The notes beneath the pieces are model-generated. The model did not search any database. It was not told the origin of the DNA and saw nothing but the letters and a program-made list of their open reading frames with translations. This document shows, piece by piece, positions 1-6,402 of a stretch of DNA of 6,877 bases. Source of the stretch: Anaerolineae bacterium (GTDB taxonomy: Bacteria; Chloroflexota; Anaerolineae; Anaerolineales; Villigracilaceae); assembly GCA_003524705.1 (NCBI GenBank), contig DQGV01000173.1:1-6877 (forward strand). Direction: 5' to 3'. The translations under genes were made by a program, and so were the position numbers. The first letter of the stretch is position 1, and every line of letters starts with the position of its first letter.

Positions 1-1
1 G

Positions 2-592
2 AAACCTCTCGCTTCACGCCGTGGACCGATGTTCCTGCAACTGCCTCCCAGCTATTCGCCTACGCTGATAGATGACCTTGCTAAGTTTCTAGAATCATTT
101 CCAAAGGACGTTCGCTTGGGCGTGGAAGTCCGTCATTTGGATTGGTTTGACCAAGCAAATCGAAAAATGTTAAATGATTTGTTGACACAAAATAAAATGG
201 CGCGCGTTGTGATTGATACTCGTCCGATACGAAATATGGCGGGAGATGAATCAATCAAAGACAGTGCTTATGAAAGTTTGTTAGAAGCACGCGAACGAAA
301 ACCCGATGTACCTGTCTTTGAAGAACAAACCACAGATTTTACTTTTTTGAGATACATCGGTCATCCTGAAATGAGTCAAAACCAAGTGTGGGTGGAAGAA
401 TGGGTTGAACGAATAGTGAATCAACTTTCCACGAAGAATGAGGCGTATGTATTTTGTCATACACCAGATAATTATCTAGCACCGTATCTGTGTAAAGAAA
501 TACATCAACGTGTGGCGAGTCAAATAAAAATAAATTCGTTAGCGTGGAATGAAATTGAATCGGATATTCCGAAACAAGCAAATTTATTCTAA
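2..592 (+). CDS. DUF72 (YecE-like) family protein, 5'-truncated by window edge
   Basis: The frame is open from base 2, so the gene continues upstream of the window. The ATG at 29 is an internal methionine, because the residues before it (ending RRGPMFLQLPP) already fit the family. Visible DUF72 hallmarks are the FLQLPPSY strand, the EVRHLDWF motif (family E-R/F-H-x-x-WF), the VVIDTR strand, FLRYIGH, and a late YVFCHTPDNYLAPYL segment. That last segment sits where typical members have a YVYFNN-like motif followed by small residues. About 196 residues are present against a usual 240-290, so roughly 50-90 N-terminal residues are missing. The family adopts a TIM-barrel-like fold and its biochemical function is not established. 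The next gene starts 24 nt after the stop and has its own TATAAT, so the two are probably not strictly co-transcribed. Family assignment is firm; function is unknown. Confidence 0.85.
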   Translation, partial: KPLASRRGPMFLQLPPSYSPTLIDDLAKFLESFPKDVRLGVEVRHLDWFDQANRKMLNDLLTQNKMARVVIDTRPIRNMAGDESIKDSAYESLLEARERKPDVPVFEEQTTDFTFLRYIGHPEMSQNQVWVEEWVERIVNQLSTKNEAYVFCHTPDNYLAPYLCKEIHQRVASQIKINSLAWNEIESDIPKQANLF

Positions 593-601
593 GAATGCCG
601 T

Positions 602-607
602 TATAAT
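602..607 (+). promoter_or_regulatory. -10 box (TATAAT) for the helix-hairpin-helix gene
   Basis: This is a perfect TATAAT ending 9 nt before the ATG at 617. The intervening bases (agaatcact) contain no Shine-Dalgarno sequence. Transcription would start about 6-7 nt after the box, giving a leader of only 2-3 nt, so a leaderless or nearly leaderless mRNA is inferred. No convincing -35 hexamer sits 16-18 nt upstream. The same geometry recurs at the minus-strand gene starting at 6283. Confidence 0.55.
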
Positions 608-616
608 AGAATCACT

Positions 617-997
617 ATGAACATTGCGATTGCACTCGTCCTCGGTTTGTTAATTGGTTGGTTAGTAGAGTGGGTGATTGATTGGTTTTATTGGCGCAGA
701 CCGCGCGAAGATAAAAATAATATTTCAGCCAGCACACCAGTGAAGACTCAAAAAGTAAGATATAAAACTGCGCCTGCTCATGCCGATGATTTGAAAAAAA
801 TTAAGGGCATTGGACCCGTGATTGCCAAACGCTTGAACACAGCAGGTATTTATACCTATGAACAACTTGCAGATTTAACGCTCGATGAATTTGAAGAAGC
901 ACTTGGCGATTTGCTACAACGTTTTATTAACGAACGCGCCATATTACGCCACGCCCGTGAATTAGCCGAACAAAAATCACGCGGGGAATTGAAGTGA
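617..997 (+). CDS. membrane-anchored helix-hairpin-helix protein
   Basis: A 126-residue protein. Residues 3-24 form an N-terminal transmembrane helix (IAIALVLGLLIGWLVEWVI), followed by a basic WRRPR stretch that should stay in the cytoplasm. A short polar linker (about 32-55) leads to a helix-hairpin-helix domain at about 57-90 with the core KKIKGIGPVIAKRL, where GIGP is the hairpin turn. A charged helix ends the protein. Such domains usually bind DNA without sequence specificity, or act as protein-interaction modules, in nucleases, polymerases and ribosomal-protein-like proteins. No nuclease or other catalytic domain is present here, so tethering or scaffolding is the most that can be inferred. 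The start is supported by the TATAAT 9 nt upstream. The TGA stop overlaps the GTG start of the next gene by 4 nt (GTGA), which indicates translational coupling with the SH3b protein. Confidence 0.8.
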   Translation: MNIAIALVLGLLIGWLVEWVIDWFYWRRPREDKNNISASTPVKTQKVRYKTAPAHADDLKKIKGIGPVIAKRLNTAGIYTYEQLADLTLDEFEEALGDLLQRFINERAILRHARELAEQKSRGELK

Positions 998-1629
998 ACT
1001 CTCGCTTTGTACCATGGTACGACCTTTTCAAATTAATCGTTGCCATCATCTTGACGATACTTTTGATTTTTCTTTTATTGGAAGAACGCGATAGAAGAAA
1101 TGCGGCGTTAGATGTATCACCCGTGCCAACTGTTACCGCGCCTGTAATTTTATCTACCGCGACACAATCGCCTCTTGACCCTACGCCCAGCCCGACTCAA
1201 CAACCTCCGACATTATCTCCAACCGAAACACCTGCACCCGAAGCCACTGCTACAGATATAACTGCACCTGAACCTCCGTCAACTGAAACGGCTGTTGTTG
1301 AGACTCAACCCGAACCAGTTGAGTCTGCTCAAACTTCTGACCCAAATGAATGTCCGTCAAACCCAACACGTATTCAAGCAGGCATGAATGTTAAAGTATT
1401 AGATTGGTTAAACTTCCGCACTGGACCTGGCTTGCATTACGAAATCCAACGTACCAATCGCCCCGGCACTGAAATGGAAGTGATTGGCGGACCCGTTTGT
1501 ACAGTCAGAGGTGATAATCCACCAACTGCTTATTTATGGTGGAATGTGCGCATGGAGTCTGGTCAAGAAGGTTGGAGTGCGGAAGCGCCGTTAAATTTCC
1601 CCAATTACTTTTTGGAACCAACTGAATAA
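994..1629 (+). CDS. membrane-anchored SH3b-domain protein with Pro/Thr-rich stalk
   Basis: A 211-residue protein starting at GTG inside the stop of the preceding gene, with a GGGGAA stretch a few bases upstream as a possible ribosome binding site. Residues 12-29 are a strongly hydrophobic anchor (LFKLIVAIILTILLIFLLL). Residues about 42-118 are a low-complexity Pro/Thr/Ser/Glu stalk. Residues about 128-206 form a bacterial SH3 (SH3b) domain, with LNFRTGPG at 139-146, WWNVR at 182-186 and GWSAE at 193-197. Two cysteines (120 and 169) in the external part could form a disulfide. SH3b domains commonly bind peptidoglycan or cell-surface ligands, so an extracytoplasmic sensing or wall-binding role is inferred. 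The same anchor-plus-stalk design is seen in the kinase encoded on the other strand. No enzyme domain is visible. Confidence 0.85.
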   Translation: MNSRFVPWYDLFKLIVAIILTILLIFLLLEERDRRNAALDVSPVPTVTAPVILSTATQSPLDPTPSPTQQPPTLSPTETPAPEATATDITAPEPPSTETAVVETQPEPVESAQTSDPNECPSNPTRIQAGMNVKVLDWLNFRTGPGLHYEIQRTNRPGTEMEVIGGPVCTVRGDNPPTAYLWWNVRMESGQEGWSAEAPLNFPNYFLEPTE

Positions 1630-1650
1630 CATGTCATTGCGAGGCTTGTT

Positions 1651-1683
1651 GGTTGAGTAGCCACGAAGTGGCATATCGAAACC
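1651..1683 (-). repeat. GGTY...RACC hairpin module, copy 1
   Basis: Read on the minus strand, this 33-bp module starts GGTTTCGATA and ends ACTCAACC, with an inner stem GCCAC-GAA-GTGGC (plus-strand 1660-1672) and GGTT/AACC closing pairs. It is homologous to the plus-strand module at 1731-1760. It sits in the left arm of the larger element and is flanked by GCTTGT and ACAAGC, which pair with each other. Confidence 0.75.
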
Positions 1684-1730
1684 ACAAGCCGAAGCAATCT
1701 TAAACTTTATGGAGATTGCTTCGCCATCTC

Positions 1731-1760
1731 GGTCTCGATACGCGCTTCGCGCACTCGACC
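1731..1760 (+). repeat. GGTY...RACC hairpin module, copy 2
   Basis: This 30-bp module starts GGTCTCGATA and ends ACTCGACC, with an inner stem GCGC-TTC-GCGC (1742-1752) and GGTC/GACC closing pairs. It is the inverted homologue of the 1651-1683 module. It is flanked by CCATC (1724-1728) and GATGG (1764-1768), which pair with each other. Confidence 0.75.
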
Positions 1761-1780
1761 AGCGATGGCTCGCAATGACA

Positions 1781-2155
1781 TTAGATTTTTTCAACCCATT
1801 TTGCTCGCCATTCCGGTGCTTCAAATGCTTGGGGCCAGAATTCAATTTGTTTCCAAATTTTTTCATCTTTAATTGTTGAAAAGGTAATGACTCTATCATG
1901 TACTTTTCCATCTGAGACATTTACATCACTCACTACTACATCACCTTCAGCAACAATGTGATTAATCTTAAATGTCCATTTGCCTTCAGCGGGATAATAG
2001 GTATTAATCGCGGCGAAATTATCTCGTCCACGAATGCGTTCGCCAGATTGATGCCATTCTAAAATATAGTCATCATGTAGTAATTGAGCAACGGCATAAA
2101 AATCGTTCGTCTCCATGGTTGCCCAAAAATTTTCGATGATTTGTTTGTTGTTCAT
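1781..2155 (-). CDS. SnoaL/NTF2-like domain protein
   Basis: A 124-residue single-domain protein of the usual length for small NTF2-like (SnoaL-type) proteins. Recognisable features are the N-terminal helix with FWATMETNDF, then LLHDDYILEWHQSGERIRG at about 26-43, the RDNFAAIN helix, GDVVVSDVNVSDG at 71-83, and the C-terminal EFWPQAFEAPEWRAKWVE at 105-122. The conserved pattern (EW-x-QSGERIRG, then EFWP) is that of a widespread group of uncharacterised proteins. The fold is a cone-shaped alpha+beta barrel that holds a small ligand or supports dimerisation; no specific reaction can be assigned. It starts 6 nt after the kinase stop, with no strong Shine-Dalgarno sequence, so translation probably depends on coupling to the kinase gene. 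Its stop codon abuts the palindromic repeat. Confidence 0.85.
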   Translation of the reverse strand: MNNKQIIENFWATMETNDFYAVAQLLHDDYILEWHQSGERIRGRDNFAAINTYYPAEGKWTFKINHIVAEGDVVVSDVNVSDGKVHDRVITFSTIKDEKIWKQIEFWPQAFEAPEWRAKWVEKI

Positions 2156-2161
2156 AGTTCA

Positions 2162-3820
2162 CTACGGTATATAAATCTCGCACACACCTGCTTCAATTTC
2201 ACAGCGCGCTACTTCCTCACCAACCCACAGCACGCGAAACTGAGTGGCATTTTCGTAACCATATGACGAACTCCAAAAGACTGTATCACCGGGGTTATCG
2301 AAGCGGACTTGAACACTGCTCATAATTCCAAACAAACATTCAGTAGGATAAAGATAAGGCGGGTCTTCGTCGCCATAGATAGTGAAGTTAACGCAATAAT
2401 TTCTTGGCAAATGTTTTACAGCGTTTGTTTCCCATTGCCAACCTTCAAAGCGTTCCTCAGTTGGGTTTCCATTTTCATCTAAGCGTTCAAATACAAAACC
2501 TGCCAAACTTCGTTTTGCAAAAGAGCGATTGAGTAAAACTAAACTTGTTTCGTTATAAAACAAAGTGAAAAGATTTCCGTCTGGGTATAAAACAGTCGGC
2601 ACGGCGAGTGTGGCAGTGGGTGTAATCGTTTCGGTTGGTGGAATCAATGTCGGTGTGAAAGTGGCTTGAGGTGGGGCAGATGTTTCAGTTGCTGGAACAG
2701 GCGTCACCGTAGAAAGAGGCGTTGAGTCTACTGTTGAGGTTGGTAAAACTATCCCCATGTTCAATCCGTTTTGAAAAAAGTAAAATGCTCCAAACCCTAA
2801 AAGGATAAAAAGAAAAATTCCGAATAGCCAAAAATTTCTTTTGCGATTTTGGTGAGTGGCAATTACAGTCGGCGGCATTTGCGCGGCAGGCGTTTTTCGT
2901 TTTGCAATTTGACCCGTCGCATCATCACGTTGAATAGTAGGCGCTCCGACAGGCAATGGCGGAAGCGAAACTTTTTTTGGAGCAGGCGTTTTATTGATTG
3001 CCGCTTCTAGTGCATCCATTAAATCTGCTCCGCTTTGATAACGATTCTTTGGATTTTTTTCTAATGCATGCAGTAAGACTTTTTCAACTTCTTTGGATAA
3101 ATTTTGATTCACGCTTCGCGGTGGAAGGGGAGGCTGGGCGATGTGCTTTAGAGCAACTTCTTGCGGGGAGTCATCGTTGAATGGCACAGTGCCTGTAAGC
3201 ATTTCATAAAGGATGACACCAAAAGAATACAAATCGGATTGCGGTACTACGTTAGCAGAGTGACGTGCTTGTTCTGGTGAGATGTAATGAGGCGTGCCAA
3301 AGACGTTGCCTTGTGTGCCATCTTGCACATCAAGCGCCATGCCGAAATCGCCGAGTAAGACGCGCCCATCTTTTGATAATAAGATGTTTGATGGTTTTAC
3401 ATCACGATGAATCACACCTTGACGGTGTGCATAATCTAACGCGCTAGCAATGGCACGCCCAATGCGTAAGACTTCATCGGTTGAAATCAGTTTTCTTTCA
3501 TAGGAATATGAATCTAAAAAGGTGGCTAAGTCTTCACCATCTACATAATCCATGACGTAGTAAGAAAAACCTTGTGCATCATCAGCATAATAGATTTGGA
3601 TGATGTTTTCGTGTCGCCATTTTGCCATCATACGCGCTTCGTTGACGAAGCGTGTGGCATAAGCTGGATGTTTGCGATAGCGTTTGTCTAATACTTTAAT
3701 GGCAACAGAGCGATGTAGTTTCACATCCCAGCCATAATACACGGTCGCCATACCACCCTGACCCAGCAGTCGTTCGACGCGAAAGTTAGCAAGTTGTTTT
3801 CCTATCAGTGGGTCATTCAT
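2162..3820 (-). CDS. transmembrane Ser/Thr protein kinase (PknB/Hanks type)
   Basis: A 552-residue kinase with a complete catalytic core: glycine-rich loop GQGGMA at 20-25, ATP-anchoring Lys42 in VAIKV, catalytic loop HRDVKPSN at 138-145 (Asp140, Lys142, Asn145), metal-binding DFG at 158-160, an activation loop with GTPHYISPE at 175-183, and the DLYSFGVILYEML helix. It is therefore expected to be active and of the RD type. The kinase domain ends near 275. A Pro-rich juxtamembrane region follows, then a transmembrane helix at about 329-349, a Pro/Thr-rich stalk at about 360-410 and an external domain at about 411-552. That domain has four cysteines (476, 495, 540, 547) and ends FRVLWVGEEVARCEIEAGVC. 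It lacks PASTA repeats and may be a sensor. The gene lies 27 nt downstream of the 811-residue protein gene and 6 nt upstream of the NTF2-like gene. An AAAGG sits about 10 nt before the ATG. Confidence 0.95.
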   Translation of the reverse strand: MNDPLIGKQLANFRVERLLGQGGMATVYYGWDVKLHRSVAIKVLDKRYRKHPAYATRFVNEARMMAKWRHENIIQIYYADDAQGFSYYVMDYVDGEDLATFLDSYSYERKLISTDEVLRIGRAIASALDYAHRQGVIHRDVKPSNILLSKDGRVLLGDFGMALDVQDGTQGNVFGTPHYISPEQARHSANVVPQSDLYSFGVILYEMLTGTVPFNDDSPQEVALKHIAQPPLPPRSVNQNLSKEVEKVLLHALEKNPKNRYQSGADLMDALEAAINKTPAPKKVSLPPLPVGAPTIQRDDATGQIAKRKTPAAQMPPTVIATHQNRKRNFWLFGIFLFILLGFGAFYFFQNGLNMGIVLPTSTVDSTPLSTVTPVPATETSAPPQATFTPTLIPPTETITPTATLAVPTVLYPDGNLFTLFYNETSLVLLNRSFAKRSLAGFVFERLDENGNPTEERFEGWQWETNAVKHLPRNYCVNFTIYGDEDPPYLYPTECLFGIMSSVQVRFDNPGDTVFWSSSYGYENATQFRVLWVGEEVARCEIEAGVCEIYIP

Positions 3821-3847
3821 TAATCATTTGCCTTTACAGTATTATTG

Positions 3848-6283
3848 TCACTGCTTTACTTTTATTTTTCCTTGCGCAAGTGTTTCACGGCTGGCAATTG
3901 TAATTTTAGAAAGTTCTTGTACAAAGCGATTTGCGCCATTCACATACGCATTCAGGTAGTCTTGTGTAATCATTTCAGCTAAGTCTTTACGTCCAATTTC
4001 AAGGAGTTGTGGAACATGCGGGCGAAAATCTCGCAGATTCATTTTAACGACAGATTCTGAATCTGTAATCACGCTCCATGCTAATAATTTTTGGTCATTA
4101 TCGTCTTTGGCGGTCATAAAACGAGTCAATGTGCTGGTGGGGGCAACCGCGCCGACATTTGAAAATACTTCTCGCCCTTTGAGAATATTGTTCAGCACTT
4201 CAAACCGTTCTGGAATTTTATCCAATAACCGTTGAATGGGAAGGGGTAGATGAGCCAATAACTTAATTGCACCAACACTGGCACTTTGTCCGAGCGAAGC
4301 AATCTCTTTGGCGCGTGAAAGAAATACGCCAAAACCTGCCAAAGACGCCAAATATACTTTTTGTGAATGATTAAAACTTGCAAACAATGCGGCTCTATCT
4401 TCACCAGATGCGGTTTCATAGGCTGTCAATAATTTTAGCGTTTGAGCATGTAACGCCAGCAGATTCAAATCTACAAGAGGTACTTCCACATTCATGGGGT
4501 AGACGCGCTCACGTGGAGATTTTAAGCTGGCATCCATTGGAATCAAGATAGAAGGATTGGTTCGGCTTCCTTCTTCTACTAATTGATGAAGTGAGGCAGA
4601 TAAATCAGGTTTAGTCTCAGCAAGTTTATGAATTTCACTTAACAATTCTTGCGAAGGCGTATAACTAGCGGCGTGAATAGCACGATATAAAACTAGCAAA
4701 TCATTAATGGTTAATTCAATTAGGTCATTGCGTTGCTTGAATTGTTTTCGCAATTCAAAAAAGGCTTTCAAATCGAGTTGGTCATTTTCAGCACCGGCTT
4801 CTGGCAAAACATGCGGTGACTGACTGACTAAAAACAAATCTTCTTCATTTAATTGCAAAGCCAGTGGTGCATAAATCGAATAGTCGGCTGGGGTGGGGGA
4901 GGGCAAGAGACTTAAATAGCGCGCCCATGATAAGGCTTCATTGGTCATGATTTCGGATAAGACACTTCCCCAAACGCCATCAAAGAAAATGTGAGATTGG
5001 TCAAATACAATGGTTTGACCCGTATCAAAAATTGTCATGGCATGAGAGCCGATGCCGCGTTCGGTTTGGCGTAATTCAGAAAGTGGCAATTCACGCGCAC
5101 GTCTATCTGTTGAAATTAAAATCGGAGCAAAACGTAAATTATCTAATTCAGTCACAAGCATTGGGTTTAGTTTACTGCGTAGATGTGCCAAAGCAGAACG
5201 CTTGACCTTTGCCAAGGAAATCAATTGGGCTTGCATAGCCGACGTGTCGTTGAGCAAAGCCGTGATTTGAGCGCGAGCCGTCAACACACTCAAAGGGTTA
5301 TTTGTGCCCGGCTCACAAGCAGGGATTAAGTAATAACTATTGTTATGAATAATTCCAATTTGTGCATCGCTAATATTAAATGGAATCCGAATTTCACCAT
5401 AATGACCTGGGTCTAAATACGCCAAGATAGACATCTGACTTTGATACGCACTTAATTCTTGCTCAATGGCTTGATTTAATTTTTTCTGCCAAGCTTCATG
5501 AACATTAGGCGGTAAGATTTGTAACTTCGTTTGTAAAAATTCATCAAACTTCAAACGGCGATAGGTTGGATAGTCCACATTTGCCCCGTCGTCTTCTCTT
5601 CGATATGGGCGAACCAGTTCCCAGTCACGAAAGAGGCGGCGCGCGGTTTGCGTCTGTTCCGGTACAGCGTGAAGCGCATCTTCTAATAAAGCAATCGAAA
5701 CTCGCTCCATCCATTCGTTTTGTAACAAAGCATGATATTGATGCAAACAATTGACCGATGCCATTACCCAAGCGGTCAAACGATCCACTTCATTTAAGTA
5801 AATATGATTTTGCTTTAATAAAGTATCAAAGCCATGCGTTTCGTTGGCATGGCGAGCAGTATCCTCACGCAAAGCATAATCCACATAAAATTGCCAAGCA
5901 CCTTCGGGGAATGCTGACTCAGGGTCTTTACCTGCCAACTTCAACAAATTTTGATACGCCCACAACACTGCCGCAGGTCCAGCAAAAAACGCGCCATACA
6001 CGGCTTGGTCTAACACTTGCTCCACGCCACTGAACAAAGCATTTACATCTTGCTTCAATTTTTGAATGGGAATTTTTCTGCCGGGCAAACGTGCCAAGCC
6101 ACTCAAAATCATACCGGGCACATTACCTGCCGGCATAATCTTTGAAACCAGTTGCACCACGGCTTCAACTTCTGGCAAAGTCAGGCGTGAAAGTTGTTGC
6201 GACGAAATATTTTTCGCAACCGTTCGCAAATCTTTCGCGGTCATTTCAGTTACATCATGGATGCTGGCTTTTTTCTTACTCAT
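3848..6283 (-). CDS. 811-residue protein of unknown function, kinase-linked
   Basis: I do not recognise a family with confidence. The frame is open up to 6412, but I chose the ATG at 6281-6283 (MSKKKASIHD). It has a perfect TATAAT 9 nt upstream, and the longer version would overlap both that promoter and the divergent aminotransferase gene. No signal peptide is evident. A moderately hydrophobic patch lies at about 95-110 (YGAFFAGPAAVLWAY), and the protein otherwise looks soluble and largely helical. Striking conserved-looking stretches are ALREDTARHANETHGFD at 137-153 (a His/Glu cluster: His145, Glu148, His150), FDTGQTIVFDQSHIFFDGVW at 419-438, and a C-terminal RDFRPHV...IGRKDLAEMITQDYL at 751-777. 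The SHIFFDG motif loosely recalls the catalytic-histidine region of choline/carnitine acyltransferases, but this is too weak for a call. The kinase gene follows after 27 nt, so the protein may be a partner or substrate of the kinase. Confidence 0.85.
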   Translation of the reverse strand: MSKKKASIHDVTEMTAKDLRTVAKNISSQQLSRLTLPEVEAVVQLVSKIMPAGNVPGMILSGLARLPGRKIPIQKLKQDVNALFSGVEQVLDQAVYGAFFAGPAAVLWAYQNLLKLAGKDPESAFPEGAWQFYVDYALREDTARHANETHGFDTLLKQNHIYLNEVDRLTAWVMASVNCLHQYHALLQNEWMERVSIALLEDALHAVPEQTQTARRLFRDWELVRPYRREDDGANVDYPTYRRLKFDEFLQTKLQILPPNVHEAWQKKLNQAIEQELSAYQSQMSILAYLDPGHYGEIRIPFNISDAQIGIIHNNSYYLIPACEPGTNNPLSVLTARAQITALLNDTSAMQAQLISLAKVKRSALAHLRSKLNPMLVTELDNLRFAPILISTDRRARELPLSELRQTERGIGSHAMTIFDTGQTIVFDQSHIFFDGVWGSVLSEIMTNEALSWARYLSLLPSPTPADYSIYAPLALQLNEEDLFLVSQSPHVLPEAGAENDQLDLKAFFELRKQFKQRNDLIELTINDLLVLYRAIHAASYTPSQELLSEIHKLAETKPDLSASLHQLVEEGSRTNPSILIPMDASLKSPRERVYPMNVEVPLVDLNLLALHAQTLKLLTAYETASGEDRAALFASFNHSQKVYLASLAGFGVFLSRAKEIASLGQSASVGAIKLLAHLPLPIQRLLDKIPERFEVLNNILKGREVFSNVGAVAPTSTLTRFMTAKDDNDQKLLAWSVITDSESVVKMNLRDFRPHVPQLLEIGRKDLAEMITQDYLNAYVNGANRFVQELSKITIASRETLAQGKIKVKQ

Positions 6284-6292
6284 GAATAGACA

Positions 6293-6298
6293 ATTATA
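6293..6298 (-). promoter_or_regulatory. -10 box (TATAAT) for the 811-residue protein operon
   Basis: On the minus strand a perfect TATAAT ends 9 nt before the ATG at 6283. The spacer (TGTCTATTC read on that strand) contains no Shine-Dalgarno sequence, so a leaderless or nearly leaderless mRNA is inferred. The region 17 nt further upstream has no good match to TTGACA. Confidence 0.55.
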
Positions 6299-6346
6299 TC
6301 TGTGGGAGGTTTTTAGCCTCTTTGCATATTTGTTAGGCGATAGATT

Positions 6347-6352
6347 TATAAT
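6347..6352 (+). promoter_or_regulatory. -10 box (TATAAT) for the divergent aminotransferase gene
   Basis: A perfect TATAAT ends 6 nt before the ATG at 6359-6361, which begins MPIKAFRL. Transcription starting about 7 nt after the box would begin at or beside that ATG. With the minus-strand box at 6293-6298 it forms a compact divergent promoter region within 75 bp between the two start codons. No clear -35 hexamer is seen. Confidence 0.4.
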
Positions 6353-6402
6353 GAAGGAATGCCCATTAAAGCCTTTAGACTTTCGAGAATCAACTGACTC
6401 CT

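Larger units (their letters stand above)
1631..1781. repeat. 151-bp palindromic MITE/REP-like element
   Basis: The ends are a perfect 13-bp inverted repeat (ATGTCATTGCGAG at 1631-1643, CTCGCAATGACAT at 1769-1781). The centre is an 11-bp inverted repeat (CGAAGCAATCT at 1690-1700, AGATTGCTTCG at 1713-1723). Between them lie two further stem-loops, at 1644-1689 and 1724-1768. The TCATTGCGAG and GAAGCAATCT words match a palindromic repeat type that I recognise from many bacterial genomes, including Chloroflexota. The element fills the gap between two convergent genes, and its last base is also the last base of the NTF2-like stop codon (minus strand). It has no coding capacity. A T6 run at 1786-1791 follows on the plus strand, so it may also terminate plus-strand transcripts; that is a guess. 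No clear target-site duplication is visible. Confidence 0.85.

Noticed and set aside
1631..1781. tRNA or structured RNA gene, because of the cloverleaf-like fold
   Set aside because: It has no anticodon-arm, T-loop or D-loop consensus and is too long for a tRNA. The stem words match dispersed palindromic repeats, so a mobile repeat explains it better.
1591..1920. 109-residue minus-strand open frame across the repeat
   Set aside because: It runs through the palindromic repeat and out of frame over the NTF2-like gene, so it is a chance reading frame.
2590..2740. Short tandem repeat in the kinase gene
   Set aside because: The repeated look comes from Pro/Thr codons of the extracytoplasmic stalk. 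There is no fixed-period DNA repeat.
4965..5027. Assignment of the 811-residue protein as a choline/carnitine acyltransferase from the SHIFFDG motif
   Set aside because: Only a short stretch is reminiscent. The other conserved acyltransferase motifs are not recognisable, so it is kept only as a lead.
6370..6402. Programmed -1 ribosomal frameshift in the aminotransferase
   Set aside because: There is no X XXY YYZ slippery heptamer in the right phase before TGA 6395 and no obvious downstream pseudoknot. A deletion or sequence error is simpler.
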